The notes beneath the pieces are model-generated. The model made no database searches and had not been told where the DNA came from. It saw nothing but the letters and a program-made list of their open reading frames with translations. A stretch of DNA of 8,397 nucleotides from Methanosarcinales archaeon (GTDB taxonomy: Archaea > Halobacteriota > Syntropharchaeia > Alkanophagales > Methanospirareceae), in contig JAUXGS010000031.1 in assembly GCA_030621945.1 (NCBI GenBank), positions 1 through 8,397 of the forward strand, read 5' to 3'. The position numbers and the translations under genes were made by a program. Shown here one piece after another: positions 1-5,680 of this stretch (position 1 is the stretch's first letter; each line of letters starts with the position of its first letter).

Positions 1-1
1 A

Positions 2-127
2 GATGGAATAGCGCGAGTAGAGGGATTTGTGGTCTTTGTGCCCAACACGAAGAAAGGGGATGCTGTGAAGATACAGATAACGAAAGTATCAAGAAGAGTT
101 GGATTTGGAGAAGTAGTTACGGAGTGA
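2..127 (+). CDS. TRAM domain protein, C-terminal fragment (5' end outside window)
   Basis: The frame is open from the left edge and stops at TGA 125-127, giving 41 residues that begin DGIARVEGFVVFVPNTKKGD and end FGEVVTE. This is the second half of a TRAM domain, a small beta-barrel RNA-binding fold. The GDGIA-R-xGFVVFVP core and the final GDxVxIxITKV strand are both readable. Archaea carry stand-alone TRAM proteins of about 60-80 residues that act as RNA chaperones or RNA-binding regulators, and this fragment ends where such a protein would end. It could instead be the TRAM end of a larger RNA-modifying enzyme, because the N-terminus lies outside the window. The call of a TRAM domain is secure; the stand-alone form is an inference. 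Confidence 0.85.
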   Translation, partial: DGIARVEGFVVFVPNTKKGDAVKIQITKVSRRVGFGEVVTE

Positions 128-174
128 ATTTTCGTTCGTTCCTCATGCTTCGAATTTTAAAACAATTCCAAATA

Positions 175-208
175 TCTTCCTTTTTTCTTTTTTTATTTTT
201 TTTGTTGT
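175..208 (+). terminator. T-rich archaeal-type terminator after the TRAM gene
   Basis: A run of almost uninterrupted T, broken only by C, A and G, starts about 50 bases after the TRAM stop. No strong hairpin precedes it. Archaeal RNA polymerase terminates on U-tracts without needing a stem-loop, so this is the natural end of the TRAM transcript. The reading frame through this tract (67 codons from GTG 124) is Phe/Leu-rich only because of the T-tract and is not treated as a gene. Confidence 0.6.
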
Positions 209-226
209 ATAGCAAGGGTAAAAAAT

Positions 227-256
227 CACGAGATTGCACAAGATTAACACGAGATT
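227..256 (+). repeat. Three phased copies of CACRAGATT, with an inverted partner at 321-330
   Basis: The nonamer CACGAGATT occurs at 227-235 and 248-256 with a one-mismatch copy, CACAAGATT, at 237-245. The periods are 10 and 11 bases, about one helical turn. The segment AGATTAACAC at 241-250 recurs as its exact reverse complement GTGTTAATCT at 321-330, so the roughly 105-base interval 227-331 is bounded by inverted copies. No transposase is present. It could be a short interspersed or MITE-like element, or a remnant of one. Confidence 0.55.
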
Positions 257-323
257 TTTTCTTTTCCTTTGTTGGGCTGGCAGGGGTATTTTTAACGGCA
301 TTGCTCTTTTCATCTTGTCTGTG

Positions 324-413
324 TTAATCTGTTTTTAATTCTCTTGGAATAAGTTCCGGCAGTTTCCTTTCCTGGAAGTCCATGATATATCTCGCTATTG
401 CTTCTCTTTCCAT
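324..413 (-). pseudogene. Remnant of an archaeal ATPase N-terminus (COG1373/DUF4143-like)
   Basis: On the minus strand, ATG at 413-411 opens a 29-codon frame that stops at 326-324. The peptide contains ARYIMDFQERK followed by LPELIPRELKTD. From memory, this resembles the opening of archaeal predicted ATPases of the COG1373 type, where a helix of this kind (ending in ...LPxLIxRxLxI) precedes the Walker A strand. No Walker A or later ATPase sequence follows. The stop codon lies inside the AGATTAACAC repeat, suggesting that a rearrangement or insertion cut off the gene at the repeat. No ribosome-binding site is visible. The family assignment rests on a short stretch and could be chance. Confidence 0.35.
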
Positions 414-479
414 AGCTTATTTATCTTTTAAGGAGGAAATAATATGAACATATTTACCCTTTCTTAATATCTTATGGTC

Positions 480-496
480 ATGGGGCAGAGCCCCAT
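480..496. repeat. Short perfect GC hairpin in intergenic DNA
   Basis: ATGGGGC at 480-486 and GCCCCAT at 490-496 form a perfect 7-bp stem with a 3-base loop (AGA). It lies downstream of the minus-strand membrane-protein pair, about 100 bases past its last stop codon. It could stabilise or end that transcript, but no U-tract follows on either strand, so a terminator role is not claimed. Confidence 0.4.
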
Positions 497-592
497 ATTT
501 CACAAGATGGCTCTTTTTACCCCCCCTCTCACGGCTCTTCTTACCAGAAAAACCTTTTTCATTCCTATCTCCCAGTTCACCTTCTCTGTTTA

Positions 593-832
593 TTAACTCA
601 GAACTTCCAGTACCTTCTTCGCTATAATTATAAGAAAAACGAAAAGAATAAAGGATATTGCAGGTTTTAGCCCGCTCCGTATCTCAGGATTTATAAATAC
701 CCCTCCGACTTCCATAATTACTAAAAGACATATGAGCAATAGCGTCAAATAAACTTCTACGGTCTGTATAAGCAAGAAAGAAACAACCGCCCAAACAGAA
801 ATAACGAGGATTATTGTATCTTCTACATCCAT
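593..832 (-). CDS. Small hydrophobic membrane protein of unknown function
   Basis: This is a 79-residue protein with about three membrane segments, roughly residues 6-23, 26-45 and 57-75. A short polar loop (NPEIRSGLKP) separates the last two, and the charged tail is only KKVLEVLS. I do not recognise a family. Its ATG (832-830) lies inside the last codons of the upstream 253-residue gene, giving a 10-base overlap in a different frame. Translation is therefore probably coupled, and the two products probably work together. The overlap also supports it as a real gene despite its size. A role as a membrane partner or subunit of the upstream protein is inference. Confidence 0.6.
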   Translation of the reverse strand: MDVEDTIILVISVWAVVSFLLIQTVEVYLTLLLICLLVIMEVGGVFINPEIRSGLKPAISFILFVFLIIIAKKVLEVLS

Positions 833-1584
833 CTATCCACACTCCCTAGTTTCCTCACCATGATTTCCACAAGTTCGTGCTCAGTTTCTATCTTAAAAGA
901 TTCCACTACTATCAATTCCTGTATGCACTTAGCAATAGAAAGAAGAATAGAGCTGAAAATTGGGCACGCAACCTGCTCACATGTCTCCGAGCATAAATCC
1001 GCCTTCACCCCACTCACGAGCACCCGGATTTTATCACCTTCTTCTCGCTCTTCTACAATTACACTCGTTGCCAGCCCAAGCGATTTCAAAACCGCAGATG
1101 CATTCTCAACTGCATGTAACCCGGCATTTGTGAAGTCCAGTTCAGAATAAGATTCATACATCTTCATCAGGTCTTTACCGAGAGGCGCTAAGAACACGCC
1201 CATTTCCTTCTCCCTTCCGACATCGGTAATAAAAAATGCGGTTTCGTCAAGTTTAGCGAGGTCAAGGTCGAAATTGTCGTGCAGAGGCACAAAAATACCG
1301 CCGTCCGGCAAATTGCTGTACGGCGGGATATAAACTGCTTTGCTTTTCAGCTCTAAAGAATCAACTAAACCTTTGCAAAACCGAAAATATGGCAAAACCA
1401 TCGCTTTAAAAGCATCATACTTGATGTAATCAGAGGTAGAAAAAGTGAGGACAATAATACCCAGGAATAACCCACCGATACCGACATTTATCATGCTTTG
1501 ATTCTCCTCCATAACGCCTTTGAATGCAAACACCGCACCAATTGCCATCAATACGGCCCCCGCAATATACTTGCCCTTTTTCAT
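823..1584 (-). CDS. Membrane-anchored protein of unknown function with conserved-looking cysteines
   Basis: The protein has 253 residues. A hairpin of two membrane segments (about 6-22 and 33-49) is followed by a soluble domain of about 200 residues. With the positive MKKGK N-terminus inside, that domain would face the cytoplasm. It contains a glycine/proline-rich stretch (YIPPYSNLPDGGIFVPL, 85-101), an alpha/beta region, and near the C-terminus a cluster C198-x3-C202-x4-C207-P followed by an amphipathic helix and a final strand (IETEHELVEIMVRKL). The cysteines could bind a metal or form disulfides, but I see no complete known motif. It resembles uncharacterised archaeal two-TM proteins of this shape, and I will not name a family. 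The ATG at 1584 lacks a Shine-Dalgarno. It is the first gene of a two-gene unit that diverges from the MoxR/DUF58 operon. Confidence 0.7.
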   Translation of the reverse strand: MKKGKYIAGAVLMAIGAVFAFKGVMEENQSMINVGIGGLFLGIIVLTFSTSDYIKYDAFKAMVLPYFRFCKGLVDSLELKSKAVYIPPYSNLPDGGIFVPLHDNFDLDLAKLDETAFFITDVGREKEMGVFLAPLGKDLMKMYESYSELDFTNAGLHAVENASAVLKSLGLATSVIVEEREEGDKIRVLVSGVKADLCSETCEQVACPIFSSILLSIAKCIQELIVVESFKIETEHELVEIMVRKLGSVDRWM

Positions 1585-1650
1585 TGTTCAATACAATACA
1601 TACCATACGTAAGAATAACTTGACTTGTATTTACTCAATTGTCTTGTACT

Positions 1651-1658
1651 TTTATAAA
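1651..1658. promoter_or_regulatory. Self-complementary TATA box in the divergent promoter region
   Basis: TTTATAAA at 1651-1658 is a consensus-like archaeal TATA box and is its own reverse complement. Placing transcription starts about 25 bases away predicts a leader of about 28 bases for the plus gene at 1709 and about 45 bases for the minus gene at 1584. The 124-base gap between the two starts has no other equally good TATA. Two similar words, CTTGTATTT (1624-1632) and CTTGTACTT (1643-1651), 19 bases apart, lie beside it and could be a regulator site; this is only a suggestion. Confidence 0.5.
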
Positions 1659-1708
1659 TGGGAAATGCCTAAATTATTCATAGTTAGGTAACAGAGCAAA
1701 AATAGGAT

Positions 1709-3664
1709 ATGAATTTTACAAACATGCAAACAAGAGCAAAAAGAAATAAAAAGGAACGAGAAGTAGCAGCAGCTGCGGCTTCTGCTTTAACTTTAACCCC
1801 GACCTTAACCTTAACCCTCCTGGTTATCCTGATGTTACTGTTTCTTTCCTCTGTTAGCGGCGCTAGCGGGGTTAGACATCAGATATACTCAGAGGCGAAT
1901 GCAAGTGATGAAGGTATCCATTCCTTTTTCGTCGATGTGCTCGGAGATGCAGGAACATGCATGGCTAAGTTCATTAACGAGAGTGTGGATGCCGATGAGT
2001 TCGCGTCTTCGCTGGAATCCGAACTAAAAGTAACAGAAGAAGAAAGCAGGTTATATACCACAAAAGGGATTGAAAGCAATGTATCGAGGGTGTTAACGCC
2101 TTTTATCCCTCTATCCAGCGGCGTGAAAAAAATAACCGTCTATCAGACGGTTTTTCTCACGAACATCACGATTTTAAAAAACGAAAGCGATTATTTTGCT
2201 TACGTGAGAGCAAAAAATGCGCTTGGAAATATAAGAACAGGGGCCGATGAAATAAATAGTTCTTTAGACGGAATTGGACTCATAGAATTGAGGAATGAAA
2301 CTTCAACACTCGTTTTTAACGTCTCTGAGTCGAGGGACAAGCTGAAGGATGTTTATTCCGTTATAGATAGTTACAATGAGATACTTAAAAAGTATGAATT
2401 TAAAGGACTCTTAGTGGATGTCTCAAATGACCACCCTTTTCTATACGAAGAGATAACGATATACATATACGAAGGCAATACATCCTCTCTTTCCTTGGCT
2501 ATTGACAACATCACCTATGAACTAAAAAATCAAACATATCAAACGAAGAAACACACTTTTGAAAGACTTGGTGAACACTTGATTTATGCCGAAGGAATAA
2601 CAGGCGAAGGGGAATACATAACGTCTAACATCGTAAAAGTTTACGTGGATAAAATACCCACTTTCATTTACCTGCCGTTAAAATATAGCGCTTTGTTGAA
2701 CAAACGAGTGGAAGTAACCGGGCTGCTTATAGATTATTATACCGAGCCTTTGTGCGGAGTAAATGTGACTGTTACGGCAGGAGGGGAAAAAAGCGAGTTA
2801 AAAACAGATAAAAACGGGAGTTTTGTGTTCAATGGCACAAAAAGCTTTGAAGGATACCTAAATGTATCTGCATTCTACCCAGGAAATAAAACTCATTCTA
2901 AAAGCGGTAATACGATAATATCCATATTCTTTAGATCACCGGTATCGCTTTACATCAAATCGGATAAGCCGGATTTAAATGTTAATGAAACGGTAAACTT
3001 TACGGGTTCCATTCGTGGCATAGGCATAAATCAGAACCATACTGTTTTGCTTAACATATCTGTTAATTCCACAAATATGAAAACAATTACCGTAAAGAAC
3101 GATTTCAACTTCTCTTTGTTCTTCTCGAGACCTGGGGCGTACGAAGTGCAAGCCATTTTCCCGGGGGATGTTTTGTTTACACCTGCGGAATCGAACGTGA
3201 TAAGAATCAATGTTAGTGAGGAGAGGGTAATTTTTACTAAGGTGCTTTTTGGTTTGCTGATTGCCCTTATTGTAATTGGTTCAATCGGTGTTGTTATGCA
3301 TGCTCGAAGTGTAAAGAAGAGAAGAGAAGGGGATGTAGCAGAATCCGTGAAAATAAATGCCGCGATGGAGCAAAAGGAAAAGGAAGCTGAAGGTGGGGAG
3401 GAAATAAGAGCGAGTACGCTAGAAAGCAAGGGAGTTGAGGATGCGTACAAATTGCTGTTCGATACGATTATCGCCAAATACAAGATTAAAAAGAGTTTTA
3501 CACCACGAGAACTGACAGAAAAACTAAAAGGAGAAGCTTTTGCAGAAAAATTGGAAAAGGTAACTGAACTCTATGAAAAAAGAGTTTTCGGAAATGTAGA
3601 GCTAAGCGATGAAGAAAGGGAAACATATTTCAGATGGATAAAAGATATTTTAGGTGCATGTTAA
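1709..3664 (+). CDS. Sequon-rich Ig-like surface protein with a DUF4129-like cytoplasmic tail
   Basis: The protein has 651 residues. It starts with a long basic n-region (KRNKKERE), an Ala and Leu-Thr stretch and a hydrophobic core (about 36-50) ending SSVSGASG, which reads as a signal peptide or anchor. Residues 55-230 are mixed alpha/beta. About 231-313, 314-406 and 409-502 look like three Ig-like or carboxypeptidase-regulatory-type beta domains; KTDKNGSFVFNGT at 365-377 is typical. A membrane span lies at about 509-531, followed by a charged linker. The C-terminal helical segment (about 575-648) contains DAYKLLFDTIIAKY, SFTPRELTEKL and YEKRVFGNVELSDEE, matching DUF4129, usually found in MoxR/DUF58 operons. 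I count about 23 N-x-S/T sites in the exterior part. It is the first gene of the operon. The start is uncertain: no clear Shine-Dalgarno, and Met6 is also possible. Likely role: surface sensor or scaffold feeding a MoxR/DUF58 complex. Confidence 0.8.
   Translation: MNFTNMQTRAKRNKKEREVAAAAASALTLTPTLTLTLLVILMLLFLSSVSGASGVRHQIYSEANASDEGIHSFFVDVLGDAGTCMAKFINESVDADEFASSLESELKVTEEESRLYTTKGIESNVSRVLTPFIPLSSGVKKITVYQTVFLTNITILKNESDYFAYVRAKNALGNIRTGADEINSSLDGIGLIELRNETSTLVFNVSESRDKLKDVYSVIDSYNEILKKYEFKGLLVDVSNDHPFLYEEITIYIYEGNTSSLSLAIDNITYELKNQTYQTKKHTFERLGEHLIYAEGITGEGEYITSNIVKVYVDKIPTFIYLPLKYSALLNKRVEVTGLLIDYYTEPLCGVNVTVTAGGEKSELKTDKNGSFVFNGTKSFEGYLNVSAFYPGNKTHSKSGNTIISIFFRSPVSLYIKSDKPDLNVNETVNFTGSIRGIGINQNHTVLLNISVNSTNMKTITVKNDFNFSLFFSRPGAYEVQAIFPGDVLFTPAESNVIRINVSEERVIFTKVLFGLLIALIVIGSIGVVMHARSVKKRREGDVAESVKINAAMEQKEKEAEGGEEIRASTLESKGVEDAYKLLFDTIIAKYKIKKSFTPRELTEKLKGEAFAEKLEKVTELYEKRVFGNVELSDEERETYFRWIKDILGAC
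1785..1816 (+). repeat. Degenerate CYTTAAC hexamers in the signal-peptide coding region
   Basis: CTTTAA occurs twice (1785-1796) and CTTAAC twice (1804-1815), separated by CCCCGAC. The array encodes the Leu-Thr alternation LTLTPTLTLT just before the hydrophobic core of the signal peptide. The hexamer unit keeps the reading frame, so copy-number change would lengthen or shorten the leader by two residues at a time. Confidence 0.5.
2123..2160 (+). repeat. Hairpin followed by a T-run inside the first gene of the operon
   Basis: AACCGTC at 2134-2140 and GACGGTT at 2146-2152 form a perfect 7-bp stem with a 5-base loop. Flanking A- and T-runs and the outer GTGA/TCAC (2123-2126 and 2157-2160) extend it imperfectly. 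Five T follow directly at 2151-2155. This is the shape of an intrinsic terminator, but it lies within a coding region (residues about 139-151). It may be a chance product of the codons. Confidence 0.3.
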
Positions 3665-3687
3665 AGTTCAGGAGGGTAAGATAAGAG

Positions 3688-4776
3688 ATGCGGCAGATAT
3701 ATGCCTTTTTGGTCTTTGCCGGTATTTTCTTGCTTATCCTTCCGATTTCGGTCCCGACGATAAAGACATCTGCGGATTTTAGTATGTTCAACACGGACTG
3801 GGACGGATGTTCAGAATTTGCAAAGGTTTTATTTGATAGAGGTAGACTTGCTCCGGTCTTGTATCCTTACAATACCATTAACTTCAAGGAAGAAGGTGTT
3901 TTAATCGTTGTGGGACCTGATATGGGTTTCTCATCGCTTGAAATAGAGAAGGTGCGGGATTTTGTAGAAAAAGGCGGGACGCTTTTTATCGCCGATGATT
4001 TCGGACGTGCAAATAACCTCTTAACAGGATTAGGGGTAAAGGGTAAGTTTTCTGATAAACGTTTAGGAGACATATTTTACAGTAGAAGAGCGGATTTCCC
4101 GGTAGTTGCAAGAATAGAAGACCCGCAGCTCGCTTATGACGTTGAGGGACTCGTTTTGAATGTACCTTCGGTTATTACAGGGTTGGAAGAAGGAGAGGAA
4201 GCAGAGGAAGGGGTTTTCTCTTCAAAAGTCAGTGTAGTAGGCGAAGGAGGGAACAGGAAGAGTTATCCCATCATGGCAGAGACAAAATACGGTGCAGGAA
4301 GGGTAATCCTGCTTTCCGACCCGGACATTTTAATAAACGATATGAATGCAGAGAACGGGAAATTTATAGACAATCTTGCAGGGTATCTCAGCCCGGGTTC
4401 GGGCTCCGACGTTTTCTATTTCGATGACTGCCACCATTCTGAGTTCAATCCCTATTCAATCAGCACGATTTACATACACCGTGAACTTGACAGGGGAAAA
4501 GCATTCAAGGTTTTTGCTTTCGTTGCGGCATTAATGATTTTTATAGAAAGCGGGATTGCGCTGGCAGTTATTCACGGCATAGGGAGATTAATACCTGCAC
4601 GAAAAGGGGATTTAGACATATTTGAAGGGTTACCAGAACGAATAGATAAAAGAATAGTTAAAAGAATAGTTAAAGAAATAAAAACAGGGTCAAAATTTGA
4701 ATACGGTGATGAGGGGAATGGAAAAGGGAAGAGAAGGAAGAGAGTTTATAGAAAAGCTAAAACAGGAAGTTGGTAA
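3688..4776 (+). CDS. DUF4350 membrane protein
   Basis: The protein has 362 residues. An N-terminal membrane segment (about 4-22) is followed by the DUF4350 signature FSMFNTDWDGCSEFAKVL (31-48). A glutamine-amidotransferase-like alpha/beta domain then shows VLIVVGPDMG (71-80), the strand-loop FVEKGGTLFIADDFG (92-106), and YGAGRVILLSDPDILIND (201-218), ending in a FDDCHH motif (245-250). A second membrane segment lies at about 272-296 and a strongly basic tail follows. The fold resembles class I amidotransferases, but no Cys-His-Glu catalytic triad is evident, so a binding role is more likely than catalysis. DUF4350 genes are commonly found with MoxR, DUF58 and DUF4129. GGAGGG at 3671-3676 serves as the ribosome-binding site. 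The last 59 bases overlap the MoxR gene. No N-x-S/T sites occur in the exterior domain, unlike the protein before it. Confidence 0.85.
   Translation: MRQIYAFLVFAGIFLLILPISVPTIKTSADFSMFNTDWDGCSEFAKVLFDRGRLAPVLYPYNTINFKEEGVLIVVGPDMGFSSLEIEKVRDFVEKGGTLFIADDFGRANNLLTGLGVKGKFSDKRLGDIFYSRRADFPVVARIEDPQLAYDVEGLVLNVPSVITGLEEGEEAEEGVFSSKVSVVGEGGNRKSYPIMAETKYGAGRVILLSDPDILINDMNAENGKFIDNLAGYLSPGSGSDVFYFDDCHHSEFNPYSISTIYIHRELDRGKAFKVFAFVAALMIFIESGIALAVIHGIGRLIPARKGDLDIFEGLPERIDKRIVKRIVKEIKTGSKFEYGDEGNGKGKRRKRVYRKAKTGSW
4648..4671 (+). repeat. 12-base tandem duplication encoding KRIV-KRIV
   Basis: AAAAGAATAGTT occurs twice in exact tandem (4648-4659, 4660-4671), followed by a decayed third copy to about 4683. 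It encodes KRIVKRIVKEIK (321-332), a cationic amphipathic stretch on the cytoplasmic side of the second membrane span of the DUF4350 protein. The exactness suggests a recent slippage duplication. Confidence 0.6.
4705..4710 (+). promoter_or_regulatory. Ribosome-binding site that fixes the MoxR start
   Basis: GGTGAT matches part of the archaeal consensus GGAGGTGAT (complement of the 16S 3' end) and sits 7 bases before ATG 4718. This favours 4718 over the in-frame TTG at 4697 and over ATG 4709, which overlaps the site itself. Confidence 0.6.
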
Positions 4777-5659
4777 CGTGGTAGTAGGGCTGGAAGAAGT
4801 GACAGAGCTGCTGGCTGTTGCTATGCTCTCCGGCGGGCACGTGTCACTTGAGGGAATCCCAGGAGTTGCAAAGACGACCATTGCCAAGGCGTTCGCAAAA
4901 GCAATTGGGTTATCCTTTTATCGCATTCAATTAACTCCTGACTTGATGCCCGCAGATATTGTAGGGAGTATGTTTTATAACCAGAAAGAGCGGGAGTTCG
5001 CTGTGAGGAAAGGCCCGATATTCGCGAATATTGTCCTTGCGGATGAGATAAACCGGGCGACACCAAAGACGCAATCCGCACTGCTCGAAGCGATGCAGGA
5101 GCATCAGGTTACAATAGAAGGAGCTACTTTTCCGCTGCCGAAACCTTTTCTTATATTAGCAACCATGAATCCTGTTGAGACCGAAGGCGTGTACAATTTA
5201 CCCGAAGCTCAGCTCGACAGATTCATGATAAAAATTCAGGTTGGATACCTCGATAGGGATAAGGAACTGCTTTTACTGCGGAGGAAGGAAAAGAAAGATT
5301 TCAATAGCGTGGAGAAAATAATGGACGGCGATGACGTCCTCTCGCTAATGAATAATGCGAAGGATGTTAAAGTGAGCGATACCATGCTCAGGTACATATA
5401 CGAAATCACCTCGAGGACGCGGAATGATGACCGCGTTTTGCTGGGTGCGAGTCCACGTGCTTTGGAACATTTATTATTCGCTTCTAAATCGTTAGCTTTC
5501 CTGCGAGGCAGGGAATATGCCATACCTGACGATGTGAAGGAACTGGCATCACCGGTATTGAGCCACCGGATAATAATAAAGGCGGAACATGAGATGGACG
5601 GTTTCAAGGGTGTGGATCTGGTGACGGAGATTCTGGATGAGGTAGAAATGGTCGTATAG
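4718..5659 (+). CDS. MoxR-family AAA+ ATPase
   Basis: From ATG 4718 the protein has 313 residues, normal for MoxR. Motifs in order: Walker A GIPGVAKTT (46-54), the GxPGxAKT form typical of MoxR; Walker B and following helix NIVLADEINRATPKTQSALL (104-123); sensor 1 ATMNP (148-152); arginine finger in LDRF (R168); sensor 2 in GASPRALEHLL (R247). All catalytic residues are present, so it should bind and hydrolyse ATP, probably as a ring hexamer in the cytoplasm. MoxR ATPases are considered chaperones that assemble or activate partner complexes, usually with a VWA- or DUF58-type protein encoded beside them. The DUF58 gene follows after 21 bases. The gene starts inside the end of the DUF4350 gene in another frame, which implies translational coupling. 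A longer form from TTG 4697 (320 residues) is possible but less likely. Confidence 0.93.
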   Translation: MEKGREGREFIEKLKQEVGNVVVGLEEVTELLAVAMLSGGHVSLEGIPGVAKTTIAKAFAKAIGLSFYRIQLTPDLMPADIVGSMFYNQKEREFAVRKGPIFANIVLADEINRATPKTQSALLEAMQEHQVTIEGATFPLPKPFLILATMNPVETEGVYNLPEAQLDRFMIKIQVGYLDRDKELLLLRRKEKKDFNSVEKIMDGDDVLSLMNNAKDVKVSDTMLRYIYEITSRTRNDDRVLLGASPRALEHLLFASKSLAFLRGREYAIPDDVKELASPVLSHRIIIKAEHEMDGFKGVDLVTEILDEVEMVV

Positions 5660-5680
5660 CTCACCTTATTAACAACTAAA

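Larger units (their letters stand above)
128..592. other. Convergent intergenic region with no intact gene
   Basis: This 465-base stretch separates the end of the TRAM gene (+) from the end of a membrane-protein pair (-). It contains the T-rich terminator, the phased CACRAGATT repeats with an inverted copy, a short ATPase-like remnant on the minus strand, a GC hairpin and a run of seven C. It also holds a good-looking but orphan ribosome-binding site (AAGGAGG at 430-436) followed by a seven-residue ORF at 444-467. Coding potential on both strands is low and several frames are broken. I read it as a decay zone between two transcription units. Confidence 0.6.

Noticed and set aside
124..327. 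67-codon plus-strand ORF after the TRAM gene
   Set aside because: It overlaps the TRAM stop, uses a GTG start, and is Phe/Leu-rich only because it reads through the T-tract terminator and the repeats.
430..467. Strong AAGGAGG followed by a seven-codon ORF on the plus strand
   Set aside because: No gene follows in frame beyond a 40-residue unremarkable ORF (474-596) that overlaps the end of the minus-strand gene; it is probably a remnant or chance.
417..562. Possible minus-strand small gene (start ATG 562-560) broken at a G-run
   Set aside because: Joining two frames at the seven-G run would give a 48-residue peptide, but much of it reads through the GC hairpin, no family is recognisable, and a frameshift must be assumed.
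3031..3483. 150-codon antisense ORF inside the ectodomain gene
   Set aside because: It is Ser/Thr/Ile-rich as expected for the complement of a Lys/Glu/Asn-rich gene, has no domain, and lies entirely within a well-supported coding region.
4390..4405. Perfect 6-bp stem AGCCCG/CGGGCT in the DUF4350 gene
   Set aside because: It encodes an ordinary Ser-Pro-Gly-Ser linker, has no following U-tract and is short enough to be chance.
5236..5664. 142-codon antisense ORF inside the MoxR gene
   Set aside because: It is opposite conserved MoxR motifs, Ser-rich, and lacks any recognisable domain or ribosome-binding site.
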